DNA of 64,000 nt from CBDIBC01 sp965276635 (GCA_965276635.1 CBDIBC010000005.1:2286152-2350151); one strand, 5' to 3'; shown: positions 23,865-32,731, counted from the first letter of the stretch. Notes: generated by a model not told the origin, from the letters alone. Program-made: numbers and translations.

Positions 23865-25135
23865 GCATCGACCAGGACGTCGTCGCCGGCATGGCCCAAC
23901 CGACCGTCGCCGCGCCCCGCGACGCCCGCCGGTGGCGCCAGAGCGCCGGCCTGGTCGCCGTGTGCGCGGCGGCGCTCACCGCCATGGCGATCGATGCCAA
24001 GGACCGCGTCGCGGTCCTCGTGCTCGGGACCAAGAACATCCGCTCCGGTCCGATCGTGCACGTCCACGTCTGGGAGCTGTGCGCCGTCACCGCCCTCCTC
24101 TGCGCAGCAGCGGCGGTCGGGATCGCTGCCGAGCGAAGCCGCCGCGCCACCCGCTACGGCCTGGCGGTCGGCATCCCGTGCCTGCTGCTCGGCTACCTCA
24201 CGTGGGCGCCCAACGGGTCCCGGGTCGACCTGAGCAACATCCTCGTGGCCACCGTGTCGACCGCCACGCCGCTGCTGCTCGGCTCCACCGCCGGGGTGCT
24301 GTCGGAACGCTCCGGGATCATCAACATTGCCATCGAGGCGGAGTTCCTCGGCGGGGCGTGCGCCGGCGCCCTGTTCGGTTCACTGGCCCACAACAAGGGC
24401 CTGGGCCTCCTCGTCGCCATGGCGGCCGGAGTCGTCGTCGGCGGGCTGCTGTCGCTCCTGGCCATCCGCTACCGCGTCGACCAGATCGTCGCCGGCCTCA
24501 TCCTCATCACCCTCGTCACCGGGGTCACCGGGTACCTCGCCGAGCAGACCCTCAACCCCAACTCGGCCACCCTCAACTCGCCGCCCACCTTCCTACCGGT
24601 GTCGGTCCCGCTGCTGCACGACATCCCCGTCGTGGGCAAGGCGCTCTTCGGCCAGGAGCTGCTCTTCTACGTCGCGGTGGCGGCGATCGTCGTCGTGGAG
24701 GTCATGCTGGCCCGGACCCGCCTGGGCCTACGGATCCGGGCGGCGGGGGAGAACCCGGGCGCGGCGCTGGCGTCGGGTGTCAACGTCCGGCGGATCCGCT
24801 ACGGGGTGGGCGCCGTGTCCGGGGCGCTGGCCGGGGTCGGCGGTGCCTTCTTCACCCTCGGCTCCTCTGGCGGGTTCCTGGCCCAGATGACCGCCGGGCT
24901 CGGCTACGTGGCCCTGGCCGCAGTGATCTTCGGAGGCTGGCGGGCCGGGCGCGCCGCACTGGCCGCCTTGCTGTTCGGCTTTGCCGGGTCGATGGCCACC
25001 TCGCTGGCGGTGCTCAACGTGCATGTCAACCCGTCACTGCTGCTGATGGCCCCTTACCTGGTCACCATCGTCGCCCTCGTCGCCACCGCAGGCACCGACC
25101 GGGCACCCGCCGCCGACGGCGTGCCGCTGGTCTGA
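23861..25135 (+). CDS. ABC nucleoside importer permease 2 (YufQ/NupC type)
   Basis: A 424-residue membrane protein starting at GTG 23861 in the GTGA overlap. The family hallmarks 'STAGVLSERSGIINIAIEAE' (usually G-x-NIG-x-EG), 'AIRYRVDQIVAGLILITLV' and 'LGYVALAAVIFGGW' are present. Paired with permease 1 it forms the translocation pore of the nucleoside importer. It is the last gene of that operon. Compared with typical YufQ proteins it has an extra N-terminal hydrophobic region of about 100 residues. Confidence 0.91.
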   Translation: MSIDQDVVAGMAQPTVAAPRDARRWRQSAGLVAVCAAALTAMAIDAKDRVAVLVLGTKNIRSGPIVHVHVWELCAVTALLCAAAAVGIAAERSRRATRYGLAVGIPCLLLGYLTWAPNGSRVDLSNILVATVSTATPLLLGSTAGVLSERSGIINIAIEAEFLGGACAGALFGSLAHNKGLGLLVAMAAGVVVGGLLSLLAIRYRVDQIVAGLILITLVTGVTGYLAEQTLNPNSATLNSPPTFLPVSVPLLHDIPVVGKALFGQELLFYVAVAAIVVVEVMLARTRLGLRIRAAGENPGAALASGVNVRRIRYGVGAVSGALAGVGGAFFTLGSSGGFLAQMTAGLGYVALAAVIFGGWRAGRAALAALLFGFAGSMATSLAVLNVHVNPSLLLMAPYLVTIVALVATAGTDRAPAADGVPLV

Positions 25136-25221
25136 CGGGCGCTGGCCAGCTGCACCGACGACAGAGGCGTGCCGGCCGAGCTGCGTTGATGGAGGCGCCG
25201 CAGCCGTGATGGCCGGCGGGT

Positions 25222-25415
25222 GTGACGAAACTCACGGGACGGGTAGCAGCCGTCAGCGGTGTCAGCCGCGGCATCGGTCAGGCGATCGCAATTCGCCTGG
25301 GTCGGCTTGGCGCGAGCTCGTAGTCAACTACTCGCGTGGCTCATGAGGCGCCGCCGAAACGGCTGCGGCTGTCGAAGTCGCGGGCTCTCGAGCGATCGAC
25401 CCCAAGCGATCACCC
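25222..25415 (+). pseudogene. Remnant of a short-chain dehydrogenase/reductase gene
   Basis: GTG 25222 opens a frame reading 'LTGRVAAVSGVSRGIGQAIA', the cofactor-binding N-terminus of a classical SDR. The frame stops at 'GASS*'. One base over, the next secondary element continues as 'VVNYSRGS', then after a stop as 'GAAETAAAVEVAGSRAI'. Homology ends near 25415, where the neighbouring gene on the other strand begins. The catalytic Ser-Tyr-Lys part is missing, so this is a dead fragment. Confidence 0.7.
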
Positions 25416-25429
25416 AGCCAATGCTGCGC

Positions 25430-25843
25430 TTATCTGAAAGCGCAACATGCCGGCGGCTGCTGTTGGCGAAAACTGCGGGCTGTGAGGATGTGCACGGTCG
25501 CCATGACGGCGGGGGCGAGGGTCATGCGCCGGTTGCCTTGTTGGAAGCCGAGAGCGGAGTCGCCGAGCTGGACAAGGCCGGCGACGAGGAGAAGGTCGTG
25601 GCTGGGGGTGTCGTGTCGCGCCATCGTGGCGAGAAGGGGGAGGGTGAGCGCCCAGGTTCGCACCGCCGAGGAGGCGGCCCAGAAGCGGGTCAGCGCAGAC
25701 GTGGGCGTCGGGTTTTGGACGTAGTCGGGCCGTATCAGGCCTGCGGCGGCGAAACCTGCGGCCGCGGTCGCACCGATGGCGTTGAGGGCGAGCAGTCCCC
25801 AGTCCGCTCGCGTAACCGGCCATCCATCGTGGGGCGCGCTCAC
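25430..25843 (-). CDS. Small integral membrane protein of unknown function
   Basis: A protein of about 137 residues with perhaps four hydrophobic segments: 'WGLLALNAIGATAAAGFAAA', 'FWAASSAVRTWALTLPLLA', 'DLLLVAGLVQLGDSALGF', 'RRMTLAPAVMATVHILTA'. The pattern is that of small DUF-type membrane proteins common in actinobacteria (similar in style to DUF4267); I cannot name it. GTG 25843 overlaps the stop of the hydrolase gene by four bases, so the two are co-translated. Earlier in-frame starts (25903, 25939) would overlap the hydrolase more and are less likely. Confidence 0.65.
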   Translation of the reverse strand: MSAPHDGWPVTRADWGLLALNAIGATAAAGFAAAGLIRPDYVQNPTPTSALTRFWAASSAVRTWALTLPLLATMARHDTPSHDLLLVAGLVQLGDSALGFQQGNRRMTLAPAVMATVHILTARSFRQQQPPACCAFR

Positions 25844-27540
25844 CGTGGCGACTTCGAGGGAGTCGGGCCGGGATCGGCGGCGACGACCGGTACGAGCAGC
25901 CATGACGGTGCCTCGGGGTCGCTGTAGATGGTGGCCCATCCGGCGAAGGTACGGTTGGGCCGGTCGTCAGGGTCGTTGTGGCGCCACTCGCCGGTGTCAA
26001 ACCCGTCACGGCCGACGATGTTGAGGGCGAGCGACCCACCGGGAGGGACAGCCAGGGCTGCCGGCCAGATCTCGACTTCGATGGCGTAGCGCCGGCCGGC
26101 GACGACCTCGCTGAGCCTGCGGTGAACATGCACCGGGGCCCACGGGGTTGACATCTCGTCGTCGAGTTCCCGATGCGACAGGCGCAGCCAGCCCCGAGCG
26201 AGCGCCGCTGTCGCGCATCGGTCGGCGTCGAGGACTCGCACGGTGGCGAAGATGTCGAGATCGGGGGCTTGGGTGGAGGTTTCGAGGTGCAACGCCATCG
26301 GCCCGACGATCTCGGCCCCATCGGCGAATGGGGTGCTGCGTAGCGTCAGCCCGTCGGAGGTGGGCCAGTAGGTGACCTGCCCTGGCGCCGGCGGGCGCCC
26401 GTCGCCCATCGTGCGCTCAGTAACCGATAGGTGCAAGCGAGTCCACCGGGTCCGTTCGATCGGCCATGTGGCGGCGGTGCGGGTCGATCGCCGGCCGTCG
26501 TGGCCGTGTACCTCGTAGGTGACCGGCGGCTCCGCCGACCAGCCGTCATCGGCGGCTTTGAGGAAGCGGTCGAAGAACCGACGTTGCATACCGACGCCGT
26601 GCGGGCTGAAAAATCGGTCGATGCCCGGTCCTTGAGCATCAAGCAGGACGAGCCACTTGTGCGGGCTGGCGCCCCGGCGGAACGCTTCGACGTTGCCGCG
26701 CAGGTGCAGCCCGACGCTGCCCCAGCTGCCCACCGACAGCAAGGGGACCACCACCTTGGCCCAGTCGACCGCTTGGGCGTCCATCCAGTCGTCGAGCAGC
26801 TGACGCGACCTCACCTCGGCTGGCAGGTCGACGCGGCTTCGCTCGAGTTCGGCGTCTGAGAGCAACTCGGGGCCGGTCGAGCGCTCGCCGCTCAGCGGGC
26901 TGGTCGGGCCAGAGGCGACGCCGTGTTGGTTGCGAATCCACCGATAGAACCAGGCGTCGATGAAACTGTTGGAGAGGATCCCGCCGTGGCGGTACGCCTC
27001 CCGGTAGGCGTCGCCAGACCCGAACCAGGGAATGATGGCGGCGAGGTGCGGCGGCTGCCGCGCCGCGACCCGCCAAGCCGCCATGGCGTGGTACGAGACG
27101 CCGAGCACGCCGACCCGGCCTGTGCACCACGGCTGGGCGGCCACCCACTCGATGACCTCGACGAAATCGGTTGTCTCCTGCTGGGAGAACGGCGCCCAGA
27201 TCCCCGGCGAGCGGCCCATTCCCCGAGCGTCGATGTGGACGATCGCGTAACCGTGAGGCGTCCAACGTTCCGGGTCGGGCATCTCCCACACCAGGTAGCG
27301 CCCGGTCGACCCGCCGAGCACATCAGCGTGGTCGCGTTCGAGGAGCCTCCACTGCTCCGGATAGGTCACCGACATGGGCATGTCCTTGCCGTAGGGGCCC
27401 AAGGTAGCGATCGCCGGTACTGGCTCGGTGCCAGGGGGGCGGTAGACGTTGGCCCGCAGCACGCTCCCGTCCGCCATAGGGATGGCCACGTCCCAAGCGA
27501 TCTCCATGGGTGCTAGGTCGGTGCTCACCGGTGGTGCCAT
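25840..27540 (-). CDS. CocE/NonD-family alpha/beta hydrolase
   Basis: A 566-residue serine hydrolase related to cocaine esterase and X-Pro dipeptidyl-peptidases. The N-terminal catalytic domain shows 'VAIPMADGSVLRANVYRP', 'GYAIVHIDARGMGRSPG' and the nucleophile elbow GVSYHA with S149. The C-terminal jelly-roll domain ends 'GSLALNIVGRDGFDTGEWRH'. Substrates in this family are esters or amides, and the sequence does not decide between them. ATG 27540 is chosen by fit to the family N-terminus. The gene lies directly downstream of a MarR regulator on the same strand, with a palindrome between them. Confidence 0.9.
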   Translation of the reverse strand: MAPPVSTDLAPMEIAWDVAIPMADGSVLRANVYRPPGTEPVPAIATLGPYGKDMPMSVTYPEQWRLLERDHADVLGGSTGRYLVWEMPDPERWTPHGYAIVHIDARGMGRSPGIWAPFSQQETTDFVEVIEWVAAQPWCTGRVGVLGVSYHAMAAWRVAARQPPHLAAIIPWFGSGDAYREAYRHGGILSNSFIDAWFYRWIRNQHGVASGPTSPLSGERSTGPELLSDAELERSRVDLPAEVRSRQLLDDWMDAQAVDWAKVVVPLLSVGSWGSVGLHLRGNVEAFRRGASPHKWLVLLDAQGPGIDRFFSPHGVGMQRRFFDRFLKAADDGWSAEPPVTYEVHGHDGRRSTRTAATWPIERTRWTRLHLSVTERTMGDGRPPAPGQVTYWPTSDGLTLRSTPFADGAEIVGPMALHLETSTQAPDLDIFATVRVLDADRCATAALARGWLRLSHRELDDEMSTPWAPVHVHRRLSEVVAGRRYAIEVEIWPAALAVPPGGSLALNIVGRDGFDTGEWRHNDPDDRPNRTFAGWATIYSDPEAPSWLLVPVVAADPGPTPSKSPR

Positions 27541-27574
27541 GATCCTGGAATCCCCGCAGTTCATCGCAGATGTA

Positions 27575-27589
27575 CTGATAACATATCAG
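27575..27589. promoter_or_regulatory. 15-base palindrome between marR-like gene and hydrolase gene
   Basis: CTGATA (27575-27580), spacer ACA, TATCAG (27584-27589): a perfect interrupted palindrome in the 65-base gap upstream of the hydrolase start and downstream of the MarR gene. MarR dimers bind palindromes of 15-20 bases, so it is a good operator candidate for separate control of the hydrolase. Confidence 0.5.
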
Positions 27590-27605
27590 GTGGCCTGGCA
27601 CATGA

Positions 27606-28064
27606 TCAATGGTCGGCAGGCCAAATAGGCGGAACGGCTTGAAGGCCGCCGAGCGCCGCCACCAAGTCCCGTGTTCCCTTGAACATGGCGTCGTAGCCGC
27701 CTTGTCCCAGCACCTTCCCGAGGCGTCCCTCGACCCGCCGCACCCGTGCGCTCCCTGTCCGCCACCGTCGACGACCCTCGGCCGACAATCCAAGCAGGAC
27801 GATCCGGCGGTGGACGGGGTGCGGCCGCCGCTGGAGCAGGCCGGCGTCGACCAGAGGCGACACCATCGAAGCCATGGTCTGCGGGCGCACGTTGGCTCGC
27901 CGGGCCAAATCGGCCCCCGACTGAGGCCCCCCCACGGCGACAGCGTTGAGGGTACCGAACTGCACCATCGTGAGCCCAACCGGCTCGAGCTCGGCATCGA
28001 GAGCTCTCGGGAGGGCCTGCCGCAACTCCCAGAGGGCGAAGATGAGCGTGTCTTCATGGGTCAC
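27606..28064 (-). CDS. MarR-family transcriptional regulator
   Basis: A 152-residue winged-helix regulator: 'LIFALWELRQALPRALDAEL' dimer helix, 'GLTMVQFGTLNAVAVGGPQ', recognition region 'SGADLARRANVRPQTMASMV', and wing 'VDAGLLQRRPHPVHRRIVLL'. GTG 28064 is chosen because AGAAGG lies six bases upstream; TTG 28082 is in frame but has no such site. It probably responds to a small phenolic or lipophilic ligand and controls the hydrolase and membrane-protein genes downstream. Confidence 0.9.
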   Translation of the reverse strand: MTHEDTLIFALWELRQALPRALDAELEPVGLTMVQFGTLNAVAVGGPQSGADLARRANVRPQTMASMVSPLVDAGLLQRRPHPVHRRIVLLGLSAEGRRRWRTGSARVRRVEGRLGKVLGQGGYDAMFKGTRDLVAALGGLQAVPPIWPADH

Positions 28065-28299
28065 AGCGAACCTTCTTACCAATCCACCACCCTGTCAGCC
28101 CAGCAGCACGACTCGCAGAACTCACCAGGTGTCGCCCTGGCACCCGGCGCGTGACCAGTTACCGCCGCCGGGCTTCGAAGAGCCCGACCCATCGGTGCAG
28201 GACTCACCAGCTCCTTCACTCCGAAAAAGGTCGCGGTGAACCGCTTTCTGGTGGTAGGTCTTCACCCAGTGGGGAGATCTCGGAGAGGACGGTCTCGAG

Positions 28300-29650
28300 C
28301 CAGCGGGTGACGGGTTGCTCGGCGGTCGAGGTCAGCTCGTCCTGGGAGCGGCGAACTCCTTCCCGGAGCCGGTCCATACCGTTGGGGCGGCCCGCTTCGG
28401 TCAGCGACGTACGACCGTCGACCTCGACGGAGAGGCGGCCGCGACCCAGCTCATGGACGACGGCACGGTCCCGAAGCCGAAGAAGCCGGCCCGCAAGGCC
28501 CTGGTCCTCGGCGTCGGGCCGGACGGGCGCAAGCGCTACACCGTCGACCCCGACGCCAGAGCCGGCCACCGCTCGGCCACCAACTCCCGTCCGGCCGGGC
28601 CGTACGTGGGCTACGAGCTCCACCTGGCCGTGCAAGCTCGAGACGTTCGCTGGACCAACGGCCTCGACAAGACCAGCCTGTCCCGACGAGGTCCCCGGCG
28701 TGGTCACCTGCTTCTCGTTGAACCCCGCCGGCACGCATCGGGGCAAGGCCATCGTCGACGATCTGATCAGCGCCAAGACGGCCGGTGAGCCGATCGACGA
28801 TGTGGTGTGGGATCCGGGCTACAGCTTGTGCCAGCCCGGCACCGTCCACCACCGCCTGGCCCGCGCCGGCGTCCACCAGACCTTTCAGCCCGTCGCTCAC
28901 CAGCGAGGCGTCCGCCCCTTCTCCGGTGCCCTGCTCATCGACAGACAACTGTTCTCCAGCCTCATGCCCGACGAACTTCGCGATCTGCCTGCTCCCCCGA
29001 AGGGTGCGAGCGAGGCCGAAAAGGAGAGCTATGAATCGAAGTTCAACCTGCGGGCGCGGTGGCGGATGATGCGCCACAGCCCACCCGACGCCGACGGGGC
29101 CACCCGGTGGCGGTGCCCGTTCTGCGCCGGCTTCCTCCGCTCCCGCTTCTTTCCCCCGACGATGCGCCGGCCAAGACCGTGCCCCTCGTCCCCGTCGATG
29201 TGGGCTGCCAGCGGTGCTGCAACGGCATCCTGACTGCCCAGGCGGTCGAGATGGGCGTGGTGCCAGCGCATCACCTACGGCACCACCGCCTGGCGGATCT
29301 CCATGGGACGCCGCCAGGTCGTCGAATCGGTCAACGCCGCCCTCAAAGGCGTCTTCACCGACTTGGGCCGCGGCTTCATGCGGGTCATGGGCCAGACCAA
29401 GATGACCGTCATGCTCGGCTTCACCCTGGCCGCCTACAACCTCGATCGGATCCGTAGCTTCCGGGCCAAGCATCGCCTCGACGAAGAAGGGCGGCCCATC
29501 GACAAGCCCAAGCAGACCCGAGCCCGCCGGCGCACCGGCACCTGGACCGACGTCATCGACGGCACGAGAGCCCGCCGAGCTGACAAGACGAGCACCGATG
29601 CAGGAAGGCTCCGGGACCGGAGCCGCACCGGCGCGTCCGGGCGAAGGTGA
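28300..29650 (+). pseudogene. Degraded insertion-sequence transposase (DDE type)
   Basis: Pieces of one transposase lie in order in alternating frames. They are 'KALVLGVGPDGRKRYTVDPD' and 'GPYVGYELHLAVQARD' (to about 28680); 'AIVDDLISAKTAGEPIDDVV', 'WDPGYSLCQPGTVHHRLA' and 'RWRCPFCAGFL' (to about 29160); a middle piece 'VPVDVGCQRCCNGILTAQ'; then 'RITYGTTAWRISMGRRQVVE' and 'TKMTVMLGFTLAAYNLDRIR' (to 29650). At least three frameshifts prevent a complete protein. The N-terminus and terminal inverted repeats were not identified, so the element borders are approximate. It lies just outside the ssrA-linked element. Confidence 0.7.
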
Positions 29651-29732
29651 CGAGCGCCGTTCAGGCGGTAACGGGCTGCTACGGGGTGCGTCGAGAGGTG
29701 GTGAAGGGCCGAGATCGGCTCACAACAGCAGG

Positions 29733-29765
29733 AAACCCCGCTCGGCAGCCTCGCCGGCGGGGTTT
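29733..29765 (-). terminator. Intrinsic terminator, probably of ssrA
   Basis: AAACCCCGC (29733-29741) and GCGGGGTTT (29757-29765) pair perfectly, with an inner CGGC/GCCG stem, and T-runs on either strand. It lies about 40 bases beyond the 3' end of the tmRNA fragment on the minus strand, where the ssrA terminator is expected. It would also end transcription coming from the transposase side. Confidence 0.8.
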
Positions 29766-29804
29766 CGTGATCATGGGACGTTCTCTTTCGAGAGCATTCC
29801 CGAG

Positions 29805-29832
29805 TGGAGGTGGCGGGAATCGAACCCGCGTC
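29805..29832 (-). other. ssrA: 3' end of the tmRNA gene (ssrA) used as integration site (att)
   Basis: On the minus strand this reads GACGCGGGTTCGATTCCCGC followed by CACCTCCA, i.e. the T-arm and 3' acceptor strand of tmRNA; the same region of E. coli ssrA is a well-known integration site. Only the 3' 28 bases are tmRNA-like. Upstream (higher coordinates) the sequence turns directly into the integrase gene, whose stop is 23 bases away. This is the pattern of the duplicated 3' end left after an integrase inserted an element into ssrA. No tag-encoding part or 5' half of tmRNA is seen in the window. Confidence 0.75.
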
Positions 29833-29854
29833 GAGCCTCCCGGACGTACCCTGC

Positions 29855-31118
29855 TCAGAGGGCGTAGTACCTGGTCAAGCCTGGTTTTTGGATGACCGTC
29901 GCTGCCCGCGATTGACCGTCTGAGACCGGGATTTTGTGTCCTCCGGTGTCCTGGGCGTCGGCGACTGGCAGGTTGACGATGCCACCGTCGGTGGCCGCTG
30001 CGGTGGTGGCCCGGAGCTGGTCGAGCTGCTCACTGAGTCGCTCTTGGACGCCCTCGAAGAGATGACCGTACTCACGCAGGGTGACGGTAGGGTCGGAGTG
30101 GCCCATCCGCTGCGCCACGGCGAGGACGTTAGCTCCGAGGTCCATGAGGATGGAGGCGTGGCTATGACGCAGGTCGTAGGTGCGGAGCTGGGCGGGGAGG
30201 CCGGCGGCCATGATGGCCGGGTGGATCACCGTCTCTCGGAACTTGTCACGGTTGAGCGGCTTGCCGACACGATTCACGAATAGCGGTTCGTCCGGGCGGA
30301 TGGGGGCCGCCACGCTGCTTCGCTCGTTCGGTGAGGCTCTCGGCGATCTGCTCGCAGAGCCAGGCCGGGATGGGGATAGCCCGGTCCCCGGCGTCGGTCT
30401 TGGGTGGTCCCTCGACGAGCTGGAGGTGCTCGTCGCCGTATGCCGAGACCGGCAGCAGAGTTCGGTGATCTTGACCTGGTGCCGGGCGAAGTCAACGGAG
30501 CGGACCCGCAGCCCGCACAACTCGGCCGGCCGGATGCCCGTGAGCACCAGCAGCCAGACGGCGGGCTTGTAGGGGTCTTTGACGTGGTCGATCAGAGCCT
30601 GGATCTGTTCCATGTCGAGCACGTCGCCTTGGTGGATCCGTCGGCGGCGAACGGTGATGTGGTGACCGGCGGCGGGGTTGTCGCGACGGGCGCCGGACTT
30701 GATGGCGGCCTGCATGATGAGCGAGACGACGGACACGCAGTCACGGATCTTCTTTGGTCCGAGCCGACCTTCGTTGAGCTTGAAGGCAATGAACTGTTCG
30801 ATGTCCATGTAGACCAGCTCGGCGAGGAATAGCGAGCGAAGTAGGCAGGACGTGGTTGTGGAGGACTTGCCAGTACCCGCGTCGCGTCGTCGGTCGGAGC
30901 CGGACGGTTGTCTGCCACCAAAGCTCCGCCCATTCGCCGAAGGAGGTGCGGCGCATGGCGGGATCGATCCAGTCGCCGTGTTGGATGGCGGTGCCATTCT
31001 TCTGGAGGAAGCGTTCGGCGTCGCCTTTGCGGTCGAACGTCACGGACCGAGTACGCCCAGCGGGGTCGCGATATCGGGCCCGCCAGCGCCCGTTCGGTTG
31101 CTTGTTGATTGCTCCCAT
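29855..31118 (-). pseudogene. int: Tyrosine-recombinase integrase with three frameshifts
   Basis: ATG 31118 starts a phage-type integrase: an N-terminal arm-binding part ('NGRWRARYRDPAGRTRSVTF'), a SAM-like core-binding part and the catalytic domain. The catalytic domain has the first Arg in 'TGIRPAELCGL', the box 'YDLRHSHASILM', 'MGHSDPTVT' and the nucleophile Tyr in 'LREYGHLF'. The frame shifts near 30827, near 30458 (one base lost) and near 30302-30306 (one C gained in a C-run), the last two compensating. Coding is otherwise conserved, so either the gene died recently or the sequence has errors. Its position next to the ssrA 3' end identifies the attachment site. Confidence 0.85.
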
Positions 31119-31281
31119 GAGCGTTTCCCTGGTCTTCAGAGGGTCGCCGTTCCGGCCTCAGAGGCGCGGGCGGGCGCTGATTGGGAGGCGTGGGGCTGCC
31201 TCCGAGCCGGGAGGGACGGCCAGGGGTGGCTGGCCGGGAAAGTGGTGTCCGGGCTTTGGCGAGGAGAGTTGGGAGTGGCGG

Positions 31282-31485
31282 TCAGCCGTGGCGGTTGTCG
31301 CGGAGCCACTGGCTGATTTGCTCGCTGTCGAAGCGGATGAAGTGTCCGACCTTGAGGTACGGGATGCGGTTCTCGTGGACGAGGCGCCGGAGGTGGCGGA
31401 CGCTGTCGTTGAGCCAGAGGGCGAGCTCGTCGTAGTCGAGGAGCCTCCCGGGGGGAGCGGTAGGCGGCTGGGTGATCGTGCTCAT
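31282..31485 (-). CDS. xis: Excisionase-like DNA-binding protein (HTH_17/MerR-like fold)
   Basis: A 67-residue protein with the compact winged-helix of excisionases: 'LLDYDELALWLNDSVRHLRR', 'NRIPYLKVGHFIRFDSEQIS', 'QWLRD'. Small proteins of this type sit upstream of actinobacterial integrases and steer the reaction to excision. ATG 31485 has GCGAGG upstream. It is followed by the integrase gene on the same strand. Confidence 0.85.
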   Translation of the reverse strand: MSTITQPPTAPPGRLLDYDELALWLNDSVRHLRRLVHENRIPYLKVGHFIRFDSEQISQWLRDNRHG

Positions 31486-31628
31486 CTGGGCCTCGCTGGG
31501 GACTGTCGGCGCGTTGGACGTCGCCTTGTACCGGGGAGGGTGGGGCCCGCTTGTCGGAAGGAGTGCCCGCGATTGGCGGTTGGGTTCCGGCCTGGTCGGC
31601 GGGCTTGAGAAAGACCCGAGCCCTTCGC

Positions 31629-32300
31629 TTAGCCGTCGATGGGACGCCGGCCCCGCCGGCGGGCGATGCCAAGGGTTTGGAGCCAGAGCCCGACGGTGCT
31701 CACGGCTACGCCGCAGTGGGCGGCCAGCTCCGTCTGGGTGGCCCCGGCCTGATAGCGACTGAGCAGGTCGGCGGGGGCGTTCGGCGCGCCGCGTAGGCCG
31801 TGGAGTTGCGCCTCGGCCCTGAGTGCCGGCCAGGTGACACCGAGCGCTTTGGCGGCGGCGTCGATCGAGCCGTGCTGGTCGAGCGCAGCGGCGATCGTCT
31901 CCTTGGACAGGTGCGGGGCCTTGGAAGGCTGCTTGCGTGGAGGGACACCGATGCGCCGGAGACGTGCTTGGACACCTGACACGGTCATGTCGGCGGCCGC
32001 TGCCAAGTCGCGCAGCGGTTCCCCAGCGAGGTAGCGCCGGGTCAGGTCGTCGTTGCGAAGTCCCACCGTTTGAGTCTGACCGCCCGCGGCCGGTGCCCGC
32101 AGGAACCCGCCGGCCGGGGAAGGGCTCGTGGGGCCATGGGGGACGCCGTGGGGAGCATTGTGGGGAAGGCGGTAGGGGACTGATGCGCCCGGCCCGTCCG
32201 TCACGACACGGCCGATCCCGGCGTCGTGGTCCTGCCCTAGGCCGCGAGTCGCAGGCTTGTTGCCACCAGGGTCCGCCATCGAACGACGACGAACAGGCAC
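31629..32300 (-). CDS. Protein with three helix-turn-helix units
   Basis: A 223-residue protein of unknown role. After a Pro/Gly-rich N-terminal third of about 75 residues there are three similar HTH-like stretches: 'GEPLRDLAAAADMTVSGVQA', 'GSIDAAAKALGVTWPALRAE' and 'GATQTELAAHCGVAVSTVGL'. GTG 32300 is preceded by GGAGG at six bases, which decides the start. Its place between excisionase and toxin-antitoxin genes of the mobile element suggests a regulator of the element or a DNA-binding accessory protein. Confidence 0.7.
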   Translation of the reverse strand: MPVRRRSMADPGGNKPATRGLGQDHDAGIGRVVTDGPGASVPYRLPHNAPHGVPHGPTSPSPAGGFLRAPAAGGQTQTVGLRNDDLTRRYLAGEPLRDLAAAADMTVSGVQARLRRIGVPPRKQPSKAPHLSKETIAAALDQHGSIDAAAKALGVTWPALRAEAQLHGLRGAPNAPADLLSRYQAGATQTELAAHCGVAVSTVGLWLQTLGIARRRGRRPIDG

Positions 32301-32380
32301 GCCGAACCTCCATGACCGTAGCCCACTACATATATGAATCTAGTAGAACTCACAGTGACGAGAGGAGGCCTGGTCGGGGA

Positions 32381-32731
32381 TCAGATGGTTGTCAGGTCGC
32401 GGCGGCGGGTGGCCGCGGTTGTTGGCTGGTCGGGGAGGTCGAAGGAGATCACGAGTTGGGCGCCGAAGGCGGACGCGATCTTCTCCAAGGTGGCGACCGT
32501 CGGTGCGTGCCGGCCGGACTCCAGGCGGGAGATGGCGGACTTGGTCGTCCCTGTCCGCTGGGCCAGGGCTTCTTGGGAGAGGTGGTGGCGCACGCGGAGG
32601 ACGATGACCTGGCGGGCTATCTCCTCGTAGGGCTGAAGCCGGTCCAGCTCCTCGCAGTACTTGGTGCTGCGCTGCGCTCGGCGAGCGCTGGCTTCGGTGA
32701 TGCTGGCCCCGACGGGGCTGGGCGCGGTCAT
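32381..32731 (-). CDS. HigA-like Xre-family antitoxin
   Basis: A 116-residue protein with a Xre HTH: 'YEEIARQVIVLRVRHHLSQE', 'ALAQRTGTTKSAISRLESGR', 'APTVATLEKIASAFG'. It follows the HigB-like toxin gene on the same strand by 55 bases, the reversed toxin-antitoxin order typical of HigBA. It would bind the toxin and its own promoter and may help keep the mobile element in the cell. Confidence 0.85.
   Translation of the reverse strand: MTAPSPVGASITEASARRAQRSTKYCEELDRLQPYEEIARQVIVLRVRHHLSQEALAQRTGTTKSAISRLESGRHAPTVATLEKIASAFGAQLVISFDLPDQPTTAATRRRDLTTI

Noticed and set aside
28216..28776. Minus-strand frame ending with a protein-like helical stretch
   Set aside because: It overlaps the degraded transposase on the other strand and has no start signal; it may be chance or a fragment of another gene, but it cannot be supported.
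29805..29860. A complete tmRNA or tRNA gene at the integration site
   Set aside because: Only the 3' T-arm and acceptor strand are present; the matching 5' acceptor strand and tag-coding part are missing.
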